From Trichococcus ilyis (lineage in GTDB: Bacteria > Bacillota > Bacilli > Lactobacillales > Aerococcaceae): DNA of 64,000 nucleotides. Positions 18,248 to 26,917 of this stretch are shown here, piece by piece. The position numbers and the translations under genes were made by a program. The stretch covers positions 1 to 64,000 of the forward strand of contig NZ_FNYT01000017.1 in NCBI RefSeq assembly GCF_900109135.1. The letters run 5' to 3'. Numbering within the stretch: position 1 is the stretch's first letter; each line of letters starts with the position of its first letter. The notes beneath the pieces were generated by a model. It was not told where the DNA came from. It was given only the letters and a program-made list of their open reading frames with translations, and searched no databases.

Positions 18248-18817
18248 TCAGAACCCATGCCGCTCGACTTCCAACAGTTCAAAAGTCTTCTCCGCCACAT
18301 CGTACTCGTACTTGAAGACGCAGCAGTTGGTGATGCCGTCCTTCATCACTTCGTGGGGATCCTGCCAAGCGCTCAAGAAATGGATGCAGGCGCCGGCGTG
18401 GGAGACGGCGAGCACAGTCTGGTGGTCATCCTGCTCCATGATGTCGGTGCAGGTGCGGACCATCCGCTCGCGTACTTGGTCTCCTGATTCGCCGCCGTAC
18501 TGCACGAAAAAGGTGCTTTTGTCTTTGGGATTGAGGTCTTCGCTCTCGCCCTCGAAGGTGCCGAAATGCATCTCCTTCAGGCCTTTCAGGCGCTGGTAGG
18601 GCATCAGTTCGTTCGTCACGATCTCCAGCGTATCGCAGGCGCGCTCGGCTGTCGAGCTGTAGGCGTGATCAAGGTCGATATCGTCAAAGTAGGCACTGGC
18701 GATTCCAGCTTGCTGGATGCCGAGCTCCGTCAAAGGCGAATCGCAGGCCCCCTGAATTTTTCTGCGGACGTTGAAAAGCGTCTGGCCGTGGCGCATCAAA
18801 TATAATGTTTTTTTCAT
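18248..18817 (-). CDS. Histidine phosphatase family protein (phosphoglycerate mutase-like)
   Basis: A 189-residue protein of the branch-1 histidine phosphatase family. The phosphohistidine loop LMRHGQT is at residues 7-13, the second conserved Arg/Glu region (STAERACDT) lies near 60, and the second catalytic His is in AVSHAGA near 145. Short members of this family act on phosphosugars or other small phosphoesters; cofactor-dependent glycolytic mutase is less likely from the length. The start was placed at the minus-strand ATG preceded by AGGAGG, which removes a spurious 41-residue extension. The upstream inverted repeat suggests regulation. Confidence 0.88.
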   Translation of the reverse strand: MKKTLYLMRHGQTLFNVRRKIQGACDSPLTELGIQQAGIASAYFDDIDLDHAYSSTAERACDTLEIVTNELMPYQRLKGLKEMHFGTFEGESEDLNPKDKSTFFVQYGGESGDQVRERMVRTCTDIMEQDDHQTVLAVSHAGACIHFLSAWQDPHEVMKDGITNCCVFKYEYDVAEKTFELLEVERHGF

Positions 18818-18854
18818 ATGGGATCCTCCTGGTTTTTGAAGCGGATACATTTCA

Positions 18855-18893
18855 ATTATACTACTTGTGACAGGGGACAAGTCAACAAGTAGT
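18855..18893 (-). promoter_or_regulatory. Promoter and 9-bp inverted repeat before the histidine phosphatase
   Basis: On the minus strand TTGACT (18880-18885) and TATAAT (18855-18860) form a promoter with a long 19-bp spacer. ACTACTTGT (18860-18868) and ACAAGTAGT (18885-18893) are perfect inverted arms covering both elements, with an inner GAC/GTC. This arrangement fits a repressor operator; the regulator is not in the window as far as I can tell. Confidence 0.55.
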
Positions 18894-18898
18894 ATTTT

Positions 18899-19060
18899 CT
18901 CCTCCGGCGAGCGGAGGCTACGCCGGAGTTCGCTTCGCATTTACAGACTGTGCTCCGGTAAGGACAAACTCGCCGGATAAGAACCCGCAGGGCACCGCTG
19001 TCCTCCGGCGGGAGAGTCTTCACCGGAGCAGGGCGACGATTCCGGCGCGCTGCGGCGGAA
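18899..19060. repeat. Degenerate copy of the GC-rich repeat family
   Basis: It contains TCCTCCGGCGAGCG and GCTGTCCTCCGGCG plus further CCGGAG modules resembling the 198-bp units at 8533-9126, but broken up and not tandem. Confidence 0.5.
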
Positions 19061-19093
19061 TGAAACGAACGAATGCCGGTCTAGATGCAAAAC

Positions 19094-19120
19094 AAGGCTG
19101 TCTCTACTCGAGGCAGCCTT
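19094..19120. terminator. Hairpin with terminator-like flanks
   Basis: The perfect outer stem AAGGCTG.CTC / GAG.CAGCCTT resembles the hairpins at 8458 and 34141. It is more than 200 bp from the nearest gene, so its function as a terminator is uncertain. Confidence 0.45.
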
Positions 19121-19129
19121 TGCTGTAGT

Positions 19130-19236
19130 CGAAATTGTCTAATGAAACTGACCTATTCAACAATCCGATGTGGGTTGAGGTGCAAATTGTCGGATGCGGG
19201 AAGACATTCGACAATTTCGATAACATTTCTCTTCGG
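19130..19236. repeat. TGTCGRATG hairpin array A
   Basis: Three successive imperfect hairpins. The best is AAATTGTCGGATG (19184-19196) with CATTCGACAATTT (19205-19217), 13 pairs with one G-T. Weaker ones lie before it (TTGTCTAAT/ATTCAACAA) and after it (CGATAAC/GTTGTCG). The same TGTCGGAT and GTCGAATG arms form array C at 55650-55778. Apart from this array, the repeats and the terminator above, nothing else is seen in 18894-19324. Confidence 0.65.
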
Positions 19237-19324
19237 GTTGTCGAATAGGTGACAAGTATTCGTGTTTTTGGCCCGGCCCCCCGGATCTTAGGCCGTATTC
19301 CTGATAACCGATATGACCAGCCGG

Positions 19325-19666
19325 CTATTTGTCAGTCTCACCCGGCTGGCAATCCTCTTTTTCCGTAGCGCTGTCTTCAATCTCATCGGGCGTCATCGCT
19401 CCCAAGGGAAAGGTCGGCAGGATTTCTTCCGAGCCTTTCAGGCGGTACTTCAGCGCCCCGGATGGGCAAGTGTGGATGACGCGCGCCACTTCTTCGGGAG
19501 AATCCGCATCCGGCAAGATCCATGGTTTGCGTTTCGTATCGAAGATCGCATGATTACCCCGCACGCAGTTGCCGGAGTAGGTGCAGACGCTCAGGTTGAA
19601 GTAGACGTCGACCTGTTCCCCTGTATATTTTCGGTAGCCGTGCGCCATTAGTTCAGACTCGTTCAT
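19325..19666 (-). CDS. Divergent 4Fe-4S mono-cluster protein (YjdI-like)
   Basis: A 113-residue protein. Cysteines at C.YSGNC near residue 30 and in HTCPSGALKY near residue 66 match the pattern of small single-cluster ferredoxin-like YjdI proteins; the motif CPSGAL is typical. It probably carries electrons or shields an Fe-S cluster in the cytoplasm, but its partner is unknown. Family members often stand beside a GNAT acetyltransferase; here the flanking genes are unrelated and it seems monocistronic. The last about 25 residues are acidic and Thr/Glu-rich, presumably disordered. Confidence 0.8.
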   Translation of the reverse strand: MNESELMAHGYRKYTGEQVDVYFNLSVCTYSGNCVRGNHAIFDTKRKPWILPDADSPEEVARVIHTCPSGALKYRLKGSEEILPTFPLGAMTPDEIEDSATEKEDCQPGETDK

Positions 19667-19799
19667 GTAAAGTTCCCCTTTCGGACTGCTTTTTTGGCAG
19701 CGGATTCATTTACATCCATTATATCATTCTGATCTTGAAATCCGTACAGGAAAGGTAGCCATAAACGACGAGAAGTAGTAGACTAGGTTTGGAGAGCAG

Positions 19800-20046
19800 G
19801 GGGATTTTCGAGGCCCCTGTGCGACAAGGAAAATAAACAGATTGGGGTGAGGTCAAATGGACGCGGATAGTAGTCAGGGTATGGCAGACAAACCACCTAG
19901 GCGCGGTTTCAGCCTGATTGGTTCCGCGCGGAGCCAGCCATCAGGTCTGTTTGTATCCTCAGCCCAATCGCAGATAATATAAACCGGAAACGTGTCGTCT
20001 TGGATCTGTCTGTTGTGCCTTCAAAAAATGAATCATTTTGGAGGTG
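19800..20046 (+). ncRNA. Long structured leader of mgtE (unassigned cis-regulatory RNA candidate)
   Basis: The 385 bp before mgtE contain nested complementarity. ATTGGGGTGAGG (19841-19852) pairs with CCTCAGCCCAAT (19957-19968) with one mismatch. Inside, CAGAC (19885-19889) pairs with GTCTG (19945-19949) and GCGCGG (19901-19906) with CCGCGC (19924-19929). CCTGAT and ATCAGG are an alternative pairing. Downstream, AAAATGAATCATTTT ends against the mgtE ribosome site. It looks like a metal- or metabolite-responsive leader, but I could not fit the conserved M-box core and do not assign a class. Confidence 0.45.
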
Positions 20047-20051
20047 GAGAC

Positions 20052-21389
20052 ATGGAATTGAACGAAATGTTGCTGCAGGCAACAGAAAACAAAAACGGTG
20101 TGGAGTTGAAAGAGCTCATCGACAATCATTACCCAGTCGATGTCGCAACCGCGCTGTTTGAATTTGAAGACGACGAATTGGCGGCCTTGCTGAACTTGCT
20201 GGAAGCAAAGGAAATCGCCGCCATCATAGAAGAAGCGGAAGAAGAGCTCCAGCAAGGCATGATCGGCTTGTTGGACTCGAAGAAGATCGTAAAATTCTTT
20301 GCCTATATGTCGCCCGATGACATCACCGACATTTTGGGAACGTTCGGTGTCGAACAACGCAAAGAAATTTTGGGAATGATGAGAAAAAGCGACTCGAATG
20401 AGATCCAGATGCTGTTGGGGTATGGCCCGGACACAGCAGGCGGAATCATGACCACGAAATACATCGCTTTGAAAAGCGACCTGAGCATGAAAGCTGTGCT
20501 GCAGGAAATCAGGCGCATCGGACCCCGGACGGAAATCATCGAAACGATTTACGTCGTTGACAAGATGAGCAAATTGATCGGATCGGCCGACTTGCGGGAT
20601 ATTTTGGCATCCGCCGAAGATATCAAATTGGAAGAAATCATGAACGACAATGTGCTGTCTGTCACTCCTGAGACCGACCAAGAGGAAGTTTCGCTGATCG
20701 TTTCCAAGTACGATCTGAAGGTCATTCCGGTCGTGAACCGCAAAAATGTCATTCTCGGCATCATCACGATCGATGACATCATTGACGTCATCGTCGAGGA
20801 ACAGACGGAAGACTTGCTGATGCTGTCAGGGGTAAGCAAAGACGAAAAGGTCGGCAGCAAAATCAGCACCTCCGTCAGCAGGCGCTTGCCGTGGCTGGTC
20901 ATCAATCTGGTGACTGCCTTTCTGGCTTCCTTTACGGTCGGGCTGTTCGAGGATGTCATCATCCAAGTGGTCGCCCTTGCGGCTGCGATGCCGATCGTCA
21001 CCGGAATGGGCGGCAATGCCGGCTCCCAAACGCTATCCGTCGTCATCCGGAGCATCGCTTTGGGTGAAGTCGATATAAAAAACGATTGGAGATATGTTTT
21101 CAACGAGGTCAGTTTGGGCCTGATCAACGGGTTGGTGACCGGGCTGATCACCGGCATCATTCTGTATGTGAGATACGATAATTTCTTTTTGGGACTCATC
21201 ATTTTGATAGCCATGATCGGAAACCTCGTCATTGCAGGTTTCTTCGGATTTTTGATTCCGTTGGCTTTGAAGAAATGGGATCTGGATCCGGCGATTTCCT
21301 CGTCCATCTTCCTGACCACGGCGACTGATGTGTTCGGGTTCTTCCTCTTCTTGAGCTTGGCGAAAATTTTCTTGCCGCATTTGTTGTGA
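20052..21389 (+). CDS. mgtE: Magnesium transporter MgtE
   Basis: A 445-residue Mg2+ channel. It has an MgtE N superhelical domain (about 15-120), paired CBS domains that sense cytosolic Mg2+ (about 130-250), a connecting helix, and five C-terminal transmembrane segments including the conserved AAMPIVTGMGGNAGSQTL stretch. It conducts Mg2+ across the plasma membrane and closes when internal Mg2+ is high. The ATG at 20052 follows GGAGGTGG; an upstream in-frame ATG lacks such a site. The long structured leader suggests RNA-level control. A terminator follows, so the gene is monocistronic. Confidence 0.95.
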   Translation: MELNEMLLQATENKNGVELKELIDNHYPVDVATALFEFEDDELAALLNLLEAKEIAAIIEEAEEELQQGMIGLLDSKKIVKFFAYMSPDDITDILGTFGVEQRKEILGMMRKSDSNEIQMLLGYGPDTAGGIMTTKYIALKSDLSMKAVLQEIRRIGPRTEIIETIYVVDKMSKLIGSADLRDILASAEDIKLEEIMNDNVLSVTPETDQEEVSLIVSKYDLKVIPVVNRKNVILGIITIDDIIDVIVEEQTEDLLMLSGVSKDEKVGSKISTSVSRRLPWLVINLVTAFLASFTVGLFEDVIIQVVALAAAMPIVTGMGGNAGSQTLSVVIRSIALGEVDIKNDWRYVFNEVSLGLINGLVTGLITGIILYVRYDNFFLGLIILIAMIGNLVIAGFFGFLIPLALKKWDLDPAISSSIFLTTATDVFGFFLFLSLAKIFLPHLL

Positions 21390-21412
21390 CAGGAGTGCAT
21401 AAAGGGTTATCC

Positions 21413-21450
21413 GAGAGGCGCTTACGAGTTAAGCGGCCTCTCTTTCTTTC
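21413..21450 (+). terminator. Terminator after mgtE
   Basis: The stem GAGAGGC-GCTTA / TAAGC-GCCTCTC is followed by a T-rich tract (TTTCTTTC). A TATAAT at 21469-21474 just downstream probably drives the next gene. Confidence 0.8.
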
Positions 21451-21531
21451 AAATTATGGATGGTGGTATATAATGTAAGCAAATCAGTTTCTTGAAAGTT
21501 GCCTTACGCTCGTTCTGGAGGTGGATCAAGT

Positions 21532-22860
21532 ATGTTTAACGGAAAGCGGAGGATGAAAATCCTTTTTGCAACAATACCGATGGTGACTGCTGTGGCTGGC
21601 TGCGCGAAGGAACCATACAGCGGTTCTGCAGTCGAAGAATCGGTGGCAAACAAAGTTGCTCCTCATTCATTGGAGGCCTTCCATATCGCTTTTGCCCCTG
21701 GCGCTGATGAAACGGAGCGGACGTTCAGCTGGCATACCCGGGGCATGGACAAAAAAGCCGTAGTGGAGCTGAACCGGCTGGATGAAAAAGACAACGTCCT
21801 GTCGAGCGAAACGTTTGAGGCGACTGTCGAAGGCATTTTGCGCGGCCAATCAAGACACAAAGCCACCATCACCGGGCTGGAGCAGAACCAGCTTTATGCC
21901 TACCGCTTCGGCGACGGCCAGCGTGCCTGGTCGCAAACTTACACTTTCCGGACGCAGGCGACCGAGGACGCTGACTTCAATTTCCTTTTCTTCGGCGATC
22001 CGCAGATCGGGGCCGGCGACGGCACGCAGATCGATGCGGCCGGCTGGGATCGGACTGTGACAGCCGCCACGGAACTTTTTCCGGATACCGATTTTCTCGT
22101 TTCAGCGGGTGATCAGGTGAACAGAGCCAACAAACCGATCCAATATGAGGGCTGGTTTTCCCCGGAAGAGCTGACCGCCTATCCAATCATGCCGATTGTC
22201 GGCAACCATGATGCGGCCTCGTTTGCGGATTATTTCAATGTGCTGAATGAAACCGGCTTGGGAGGGGATTCCGAAGCCAGCGACTTCTATTTCATCTACG
22301 GAAACACGCTCTTTATCGCGCTGAACACCCAAAGCGACGCTGTCGGGGAGCACCGGGAAGCGCTGGAATTGGCGGTGTCGGAAAATCCGGATGCCACCCA
22401 TCGGATCGTGCTGCTGCACAAGTCGCTCTACAGCAGTGCGGACCATGCGCTTGATGAGGACGTCCTGGCTTTGCGCGACGGATTGGTGCCGGTGTTCGAT
22501 GAATTGGATATCGATGCCGTCCTGATGGGACCCGACCATGTCTATGTGCGGACCTATCAGATGAAAGGCGATGAGGTAGTCGGGGAGACCGCCTACGATA
22601 AGGAAGGCGCGGCCGTCGATCCGGAAGGCACGCTCTATCTTACAGGGAACTCGTCCACTGATTCCAAATATTACGAAATGCAGGACCCGTCCATCTACGA
22701 ACGCTATGCCGCCGTCGCGCTGCAGCTGGAGGAGCCGACGTTCATGAACGTTGGAGTGACGGATGCTTCCCTCACCTTCACAACCTACAAAACCTACAAA
22801 ACCGCCGATCTGTCGGTCGTGGATAAGTACCGGATCGTTAAGACGGAGGGGGATGAGTAA
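21532..22860 (+). CDS. Metallophosphoesterase lipoprotein (purple acid phosphatase-like)
   Basis: A 442-residue surface protein. A short basic N-terminus and hydrophobic stretch end in the lipobox VAGC (about residue 24). A fibronectin-like domain (about 45-140) precedes a calcineurin-type phosphoesterase domain. Metal-binding motifs are visible in order: FGDPQ, AGDQV, GNHD, LLHKS and GPDHVY; in the last, Pro-Asp-His replaces the more usual GHxH. It probably hydrolyses extracellular phosphate esters. The ATG at 21532 is 8 bp after GGAGGTGG. It stands alone, with its own -10 at 21469-21474. Confidence 0.87.
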   Translation: MFNGKRRMKILFATIPMVTAVAGCAKEPYSGSAVEESVANKVAPHSLEAFHIAFAPGADETERTFSWHTRGMDKKAVVELNRLDEKDNVLSSETFEATVEGILRGQSRHKATITGLEQNQLYAYRFGDGQRAWSQTYTFRTQATEDADFNFLFFGDPQIGAGDGTQIDAAGWDRTVTAATELFPDTDFLVSAGDQVNRANKPIQYEGWFSPEELTAYPIMPIVGNHDAASFADYFNVLNETGLGGDSEASDFYFIYGNTLFIALNTQSDAVGEHREALELAVSENPDATHRIVLLHKSLYSSADHALDEDVLALRDGLVPVFDELDIDAVLMGPDHVYVRTYQMKGDEVVGETAYDKEGAAVDPEGTLYLTGNSSTDSKYYEMQDPSIYERYAAVALQLEEPTFMNVGVTDASLTFTTYKTYKTADLSVVDKYRIVKTEGDE

Positions 22861-22992
22861 TTAATGGCGTTGTTGCCCAGCCTCCGCTGGCCCAATATGG
22901 AAACCATTGATTTTGGGGCTTGATGTTCGGCCGAAAAGATGTTCTAATTTATTAATAGTACAATCGCAGAACCAGAAAAGAGGGAATTCGTT

Positions 22993-24288
22993 TTGAATCT
23001 AAGCCAAAGCCACAAGCTTACACAATCGCAGACACAAAAGCAAACGCTTTCTCCGCAGCTGCTGCAGGGGATCCATTTGCTTCAATTGGGCAGGCTGGAT
23101 GTCCACGACTTTCTGGAACAGAAGGTTTTGGAGAATCCTTTCCTGCAGCTGAAAGTCAGGGAGTCCAAGGCTTCCGGCAGCGGCGGTCAAGCCAACGATC
23201 TGAGTTGGATACCCGACCGGAAACAGTCCCTTTTTGAATACGTCACGGATCAGGTTATGCTGACTTACCGCGACACGTACCTCCGCACCTTGATCTTTTG
23301 GTGGATCAACCAGCTGAACGACAAAGGATATGTCATCAAAACGCTCGAGGAAGCCGCTGCCGAAACGCAGGCTGATCCGATCCAACTGATGGATGCCCTG
23401 ACGCTGCTGCAGCAACTGGATCCGCCGGGCATCGGTGCGCGCAACCTGCAGGAATGCCTGATGCTGCAGACCGAACGCAGGGAGGACGCGCCCGACATCG
23501 CTTATGTCGTGTTGGAAGAGTCGTTCGACGATCTGATCAACCGGAAGTGGACCGCCATTTCCAAACGCTATGCCGTGCCGTTGGAAAGCATCCAAAAAGT
23601 GTTTGATTTCATCCAGCATCTGACGCCTTCTCCAGGGATGGCTTTCCAATCCGAAGAGCAGATTTCCGTCCGGCCGGATATCATCGTCACCGTCAAAGAC
23701 GCGCAGCTGCAGATCAGAGAAGCCCGCTATGGCGTGCCGATCCTGTCGTTCAACAAAGCGTACGCGGAGGAACTGGAACAGATCCAGGACAAGGAAGTCG
23801 CGAAGTACGTCAAAGACAAAAAGAAAGAATACGAATCGCTGCAGGAAATTCTGGCGATCCGCAGCGAAACGATTTTACGTGTCAGTACGGCTATCGTGCA
23901 CAGACAAGCGGCGTTCTTCTTTGATGAAGCGCATCCGCTGGCTCCGCTGCAATTAAAGGACATCGCAGATGAATTGGGTCTGCACGAATCCACCATCAGC
24001 CGGGCGATCAATGACACGTACATCCAAACCGACTCGGGCATCTACGAGCTGAAACACTTCTTCTCCCGCAAGGCAAAAACGGATCAGCCGGATGCACTCT
24101 CGACAAGCTCCGTCCAACAACGGATCCAAAAACTGATCGAGGAAGAGGATAAGCGCAAACCGTTGTCCGATCAAAAAATAGTCGACATCCTGACAGGTGA
24201 GCAGATTGACATCTCCAGGCGGACGGTGGCCAAGTACCGGACGGAACTCAACATCCCCTCCACCTCGAAACGAAAACGGTTCGACTGA
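22993..24288 (+). CDS. rpoN: RNA polymerase sigma-54 factor RpoN
   Basis: A 431-residue sigma-54 factor. The N-terminal Gln/Leu-rich activator-interacting region (SHKLTQSQ..Q.LSPQLLQGIHLLQL) is followed by the core-binding domain, a helix-turn-helix (LGLHESTISRAIN, about 330) and a C-terminal RpoN box SRRTVAKYR near 402. It recognises -24/-12 promoters and needs an AAA+ activator for initiation. Such an activator lies 0.7 kb downstream and a perfect -24/-12 element at 26980-26994, so part of the regulon is in this window. Start is a TTG preceded by AGAGGG. Confidence 0.96.
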   Translation: MNLSQSHKLTQSQTQKQTLSPQLLQGIHLLQLGRLDVHDFLEQKVLENPFLQLKVRESKASGSGGQANDLSWIPDRKQSLFEYVTDQVMLTYRDTYLRTLIFWWINQLNDKGYVIKTLEEAAAETQADPIQLMDALTLLQQLDPPGIGARNLQECLMLQTERREDAPDIAYVVLEESFDDLINRKWTAISKRYAVPLESIQKVFDFIQHLTPSPGMAFQSEEQISVRPDIIVTVKDAQLQIREARYGVPILSFNKAYAEELEQIQDKEVAKYVKDKKKEYESLQEILAIRSETILRVSTAIVHRQAAFFFDEAHPLAPLQLKDIADELGLHESTISRAINDTYIQTDSGIYELKHFFSRKAKTDQPDALSTSSVQQRIQKLIEEEDKRKPLSDQKIVDILTGEQIDISRRTVAKYRTELNIPSTSKRKRFD

Positions 24289-24297
24289 TGCTGCGCG

Positions 24298-24325
24298 GCA
24301 GGCAACAAAAACGGCTTGCTTTTTT
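24298..24325 (+). terminator. Terminator after rpoN
   Basis: The stem GCAGGC/GCTTGC (with one G-T pair) followed by TTTTTT, beginning 10 bp after the rpoN stop. Confidence 0.7.
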
Positions 24326-24424
24326 ATCCCGGATATTTTACTATTACGATGTAATCCGCTTTCTTTCCTGCTGTATGTTTCTTTCTCTCACAAGAAAAAA
24401 CATCTCAAGAAAGAAGGTTTTACT

Positions 24425-24865
24425 GTGATCTATGACTATGTGAAAAATTTGGATGTGTACGCAGCGCTGCTGCCGAGGCTCGCAAACTACAAAAATTTTC
24501 TGGCTGATTCCAAGGAGTTGGCTGTCGGCCGTTATGAATTGCCGGACGGCGATTTTGTCCTGATTCAGGAAGGCACCACCAAGCCGGTTTCCGAAGGTAA
24601 ATTTGAGGCGCATGAAAAATTTTTGGATCTGCAGGTGGTCGTTGCCGGCCAGGAACAGATCAAATGGCAAAATGTCGCGTTGCTAAGCGAGACGGCAGCA
24701 TACGATCCGGCCACCGATAAAGTGAATTTTTCCGGTGAGGGGGATGTCCTCAGCATCACTGAAGGCATGTTCTACATCATGTTCCCGCAGGATGGGCATA
24801 TGGCTTGTGTGCATCTTGACGCGCCCAGCCCGTATCGGAAATTGGTGATCAAAATCAAACTGTAG
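24425..24865 (+). CDS. YhcH/YjgK/YiaL family protein (sugar anomerase-like)
   Basis: A 146-residue cupin-fold protein of the YhcH/YjgK/YiaL (DUF386) family. Family hallmarks are visible: EAHEKFLDLQVVVAG near residue 60 and FPQDGHMA near 120, including the metal-binding His and Glu residues. Characterised members act on sugar acids or sialic acid (for example as an anomerase). I start at the GTG at 24425, because the upstream reading frame overlaps the rpoN terminator. Its position just before the acid-sugar regulator supports a role in that pathway, though it has its own terminator. Confidence 0.85.
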   Translation: MIYDYVKNLDVYAALLPRLANYKNFLADSKELAVGRYELPDGDFVLIQEGTTKPVSEGKFEAHEKFLDLQVVVAGQEQIKWQNVALLSETAAYDPATDKVNFSGEGDVLSITEGMFYIMFPQDGHMACVHLDAPSPYRKLVIKIKL

Positions 24866-24883
24866 ACTTTTATATAATAGAGG

Positions 24884-24932
24884 AAAACCGCTTAAAGACG
24901 GGTGAGGATGCCCATTTTTACGCGGTTTTTTA
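24884..24932 (+). terminator. Terminator after the yhcH-like gene
   Basis: The outer stem AAAACCGC/GCGGTTTT is followed by TTT, with an inner GGG/CCC pairing. It lies between the yhcH-like stop and the regulator ribosome site. Confidence 0.75.
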
Positions 24933-24965
24933 TGAATAAGAAACTCAAGACAGGAGGCAGTATGG

Positions 24966-26870
24966 ATGGCGGAAATTGTGTTTATCAGCCCCAACCGGGA
25001 ATTGACGGATGCCGTGAACAGAGTGATAGCAAAATATCAAATAACGAACATGGATGTGCTGGAAGGGAACCTGGATTACGGGCTGATCATGGCGCAGCGG
25101 GCCGTAAATGAAGGCGCGACGATCGTCATCTCCAGGGGCGGGACCTATCAGCTGCTGAAAAGCAAGCTGCACACAATCGTCTTGGAATTGAAGCTGACGA
25201 TCTTCGATATCGAAAACAGCATCGGGACGATCGTGAAATCGAAGGACGATATCGCGATCATGGGGTACGACAACATGATCCAGGCCTACAGAATGTTGGC
25301 CAATCTGAACCACGACCACATCCATATCCATCAGCTGCAATACGATGAAAAGGTCGAACCCTACATCAAGAATTTCGTTGAACAGGGCATCCATTCCTTC
25401 ATCGGGGATACGATCGTGACGGAGCACTGCAAGAAACTCGGCTATCCTTGCCAAATCATCGCGAGCAGCGATGAATCGGTGAAGATGGCGATCGATGATG
25501 CCCAAGCCGTCCTGGAAGGGCAAAAAAAGGAAAGTGAATTCAACAAACGCTACACGGCCCTGATGGACAGCGTGCACGACGGCTTCATCGCAACGGATGA
25601 AAACGAAAATGTCATCGCCTGCAACCTGATGGCAGAAAAGATCCTGAATCTGGACAAGAATGACCTGATCGGCAAAGGCATCCGCGCGGTGCCCGAGCTG
25701 AATGACTTCCTGAAAATATACAGCGAAGAGGAAACCGTAATCGAAGAACTGGTGCTCATCGACGGCAGGAACATGGCCGTCAGCAATGTGCCGATCCGGG
25801 TTCAGCAGGTCAACCGCGGTTCCGTTTTGATTTTCCAGGAAGTGGCTACGCTGCAAAAATTCGAGAACAAGATCCGTAAAAAGGTCATGGGCTCGGGTTT
25901 TGCGGCCAAGTATCTGCTTTCGGACATCAAGCACAGCAGCCGCATCATGCGCGAGTGCATCATCCGCGCGAAAAAGTACAGCCAGTACGACAGCACGATC
26001 CTGATCGAAGGCGCGACCGGCGTCGGGAAGGAACTGTTCGCCCAGGGGATCCACAATCAGAGTTCGCGGCGCTATCAGCCGTTCGTGGCGGTCAACTGTG
26101 CGGCCTTGCCGGAAAGCCTAATCGAAAGCGAACTGTTCGGCTATGAGGAAGGGGCCTTTACGGGCAGCCGGAAAGGCGGACGTCCGGGCATGTTCGAGAT
26201 GGCGCACAACGGCACGATCTTTTTGGACGAAATCAGTGAACTGCCGCTGCAGACGCAAGGGCATCTGCTCCGCGTGCTGCAGGAGCGCCAAATCGTGCGG
26301 GTGGGCGGGACATCGATCGTGCCGATCGATGTGCGCATCGTCTGTGCATCGAACAAAAATCTGGAGCAGGAAGCAGCGGCTGGAAGATTCCGCGAGGACC
26401 TTTTGTATCGCGTGAATATTCTGAGCCTGAAGATCCCGAACCTGAATGAGCGCAAGGAAGACATCCCGATCCTGATGGAATTTTACCTCAACAGATACGG
26501 CCGGAAATACGACAAAAAAGGGCTCGTTTTCAGTGAAGAAGTCATCGCCTACCTGACCGACTACCATTACAAGGGCAACGTCCGCGAGCTGGAAGGGATC
26601 ATCGAAAGAGGGGTCATTCTGGCGGACCATGATGAAATAGGTTTGGCGGATATCCAAAAACAAACTTCCGGGCCTGAGCCTGCGGATCGCGAAAAGACCG
26701 GCACCGAAGCTGTCGGGGGGCTGTTTGCGGATTTGCCTACCCTGAAAGCCTTGGAAGAGGAATATATCGCGTATCTGCAAAATAAGGTCGCGACCACGAA
26801 CGAATTGAGCGAAATTCTGGGCATCAACCGGTCCACTTTGTACCGGAAATTAAACGAGAACAAGAGATGA
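24966..26870 (+). CDS. Sigma-54-dependent activator with PrpR-type sensor
   Basis: A 634-residue enhancer-binding protein. The N-terminal PrpR-like sensor domain (about 1-190) is followed by a PAS-like segment (about 195-310), an AAA+ domain and a Fis-type HTH (NELSEILGINRSTLYRKL, C-terminal). Walker A GATGVGKE is at 349-356. The sigma-54 contact loop reads GAFTGS (396-401) rather than the classical GAFTGA. PrpR-type sensors bind small carboxylates or their derivatives. The perfect -24/-12 promoter 110 bp downstream makes the following acid-sugar cluster its probable target. The ATG at 24966 lies 8 bp after AGGAGG; a terminator separates it from its targets. Confidence 0.93.
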   Translation: MAEIVFISPNRELTDAVNRVIAKYQITNMDVLEGNLDYGLIMAQRAVNEGATIVISRGGTYQLLKSKLHTIVLELKLTIFDIENSIGTIVKSKDDIAIMGYDNMIQAYRMLANLNHDHIHIHQLQYDEKVEPYIKNFVEQGIHSFIGDTIVTEHCKKLGYPCQIIASSDESVKMAIDDAQAVLEGQKKESEFNKRYTALMDSVHDGFIATDENENVIACNLMAEKILNLDKNDLIGKGIRAVPELNDFLKIYSEEETVIEELVLIDGRNMAVSNVPIRVQQVNRGSVLIFQEVATLQKFENKIRKKVMGSGFAAKYLLSDIKHSSRIMRECIIRAKKYSQYDSTILIEGATGVGKELFAQGIHNQSSRRYQPFVAVNCAALPESLIESELFGYEEGAFTGSRKGGRPGMFEMAHNGTIFLDEISELPLQTQGHLLRVLQERQIVRVGGTSIVPIDVRIVCASNKNLEQEAAAGRFREDLLYRVNILSLKIPNLNERKEDIPILMEFYLNRYGRKYDKKGLVFSEEVIAYLTDYHYKGNVRELEGIIERGVILADHDEIGLADIQKQTSGPEPADREKTGTEAVGGLFADLPTLKALEEEYIAYLQNKVATTNELSEILGINRSTLYRKLNENKR

Positions 26871-26917
26871 TGCAAAAGAAGAACACGGATGATGCATAAT
26901 GAAACAAAATTAAATTG

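Noticed and set aside
19800-20046. M-box (Mg2+) riboswitch before mgtE
   Set aside because: Gene context fits, but the conserved M-box blocks could not be aligned. Reported only as an unclassified structured leader.
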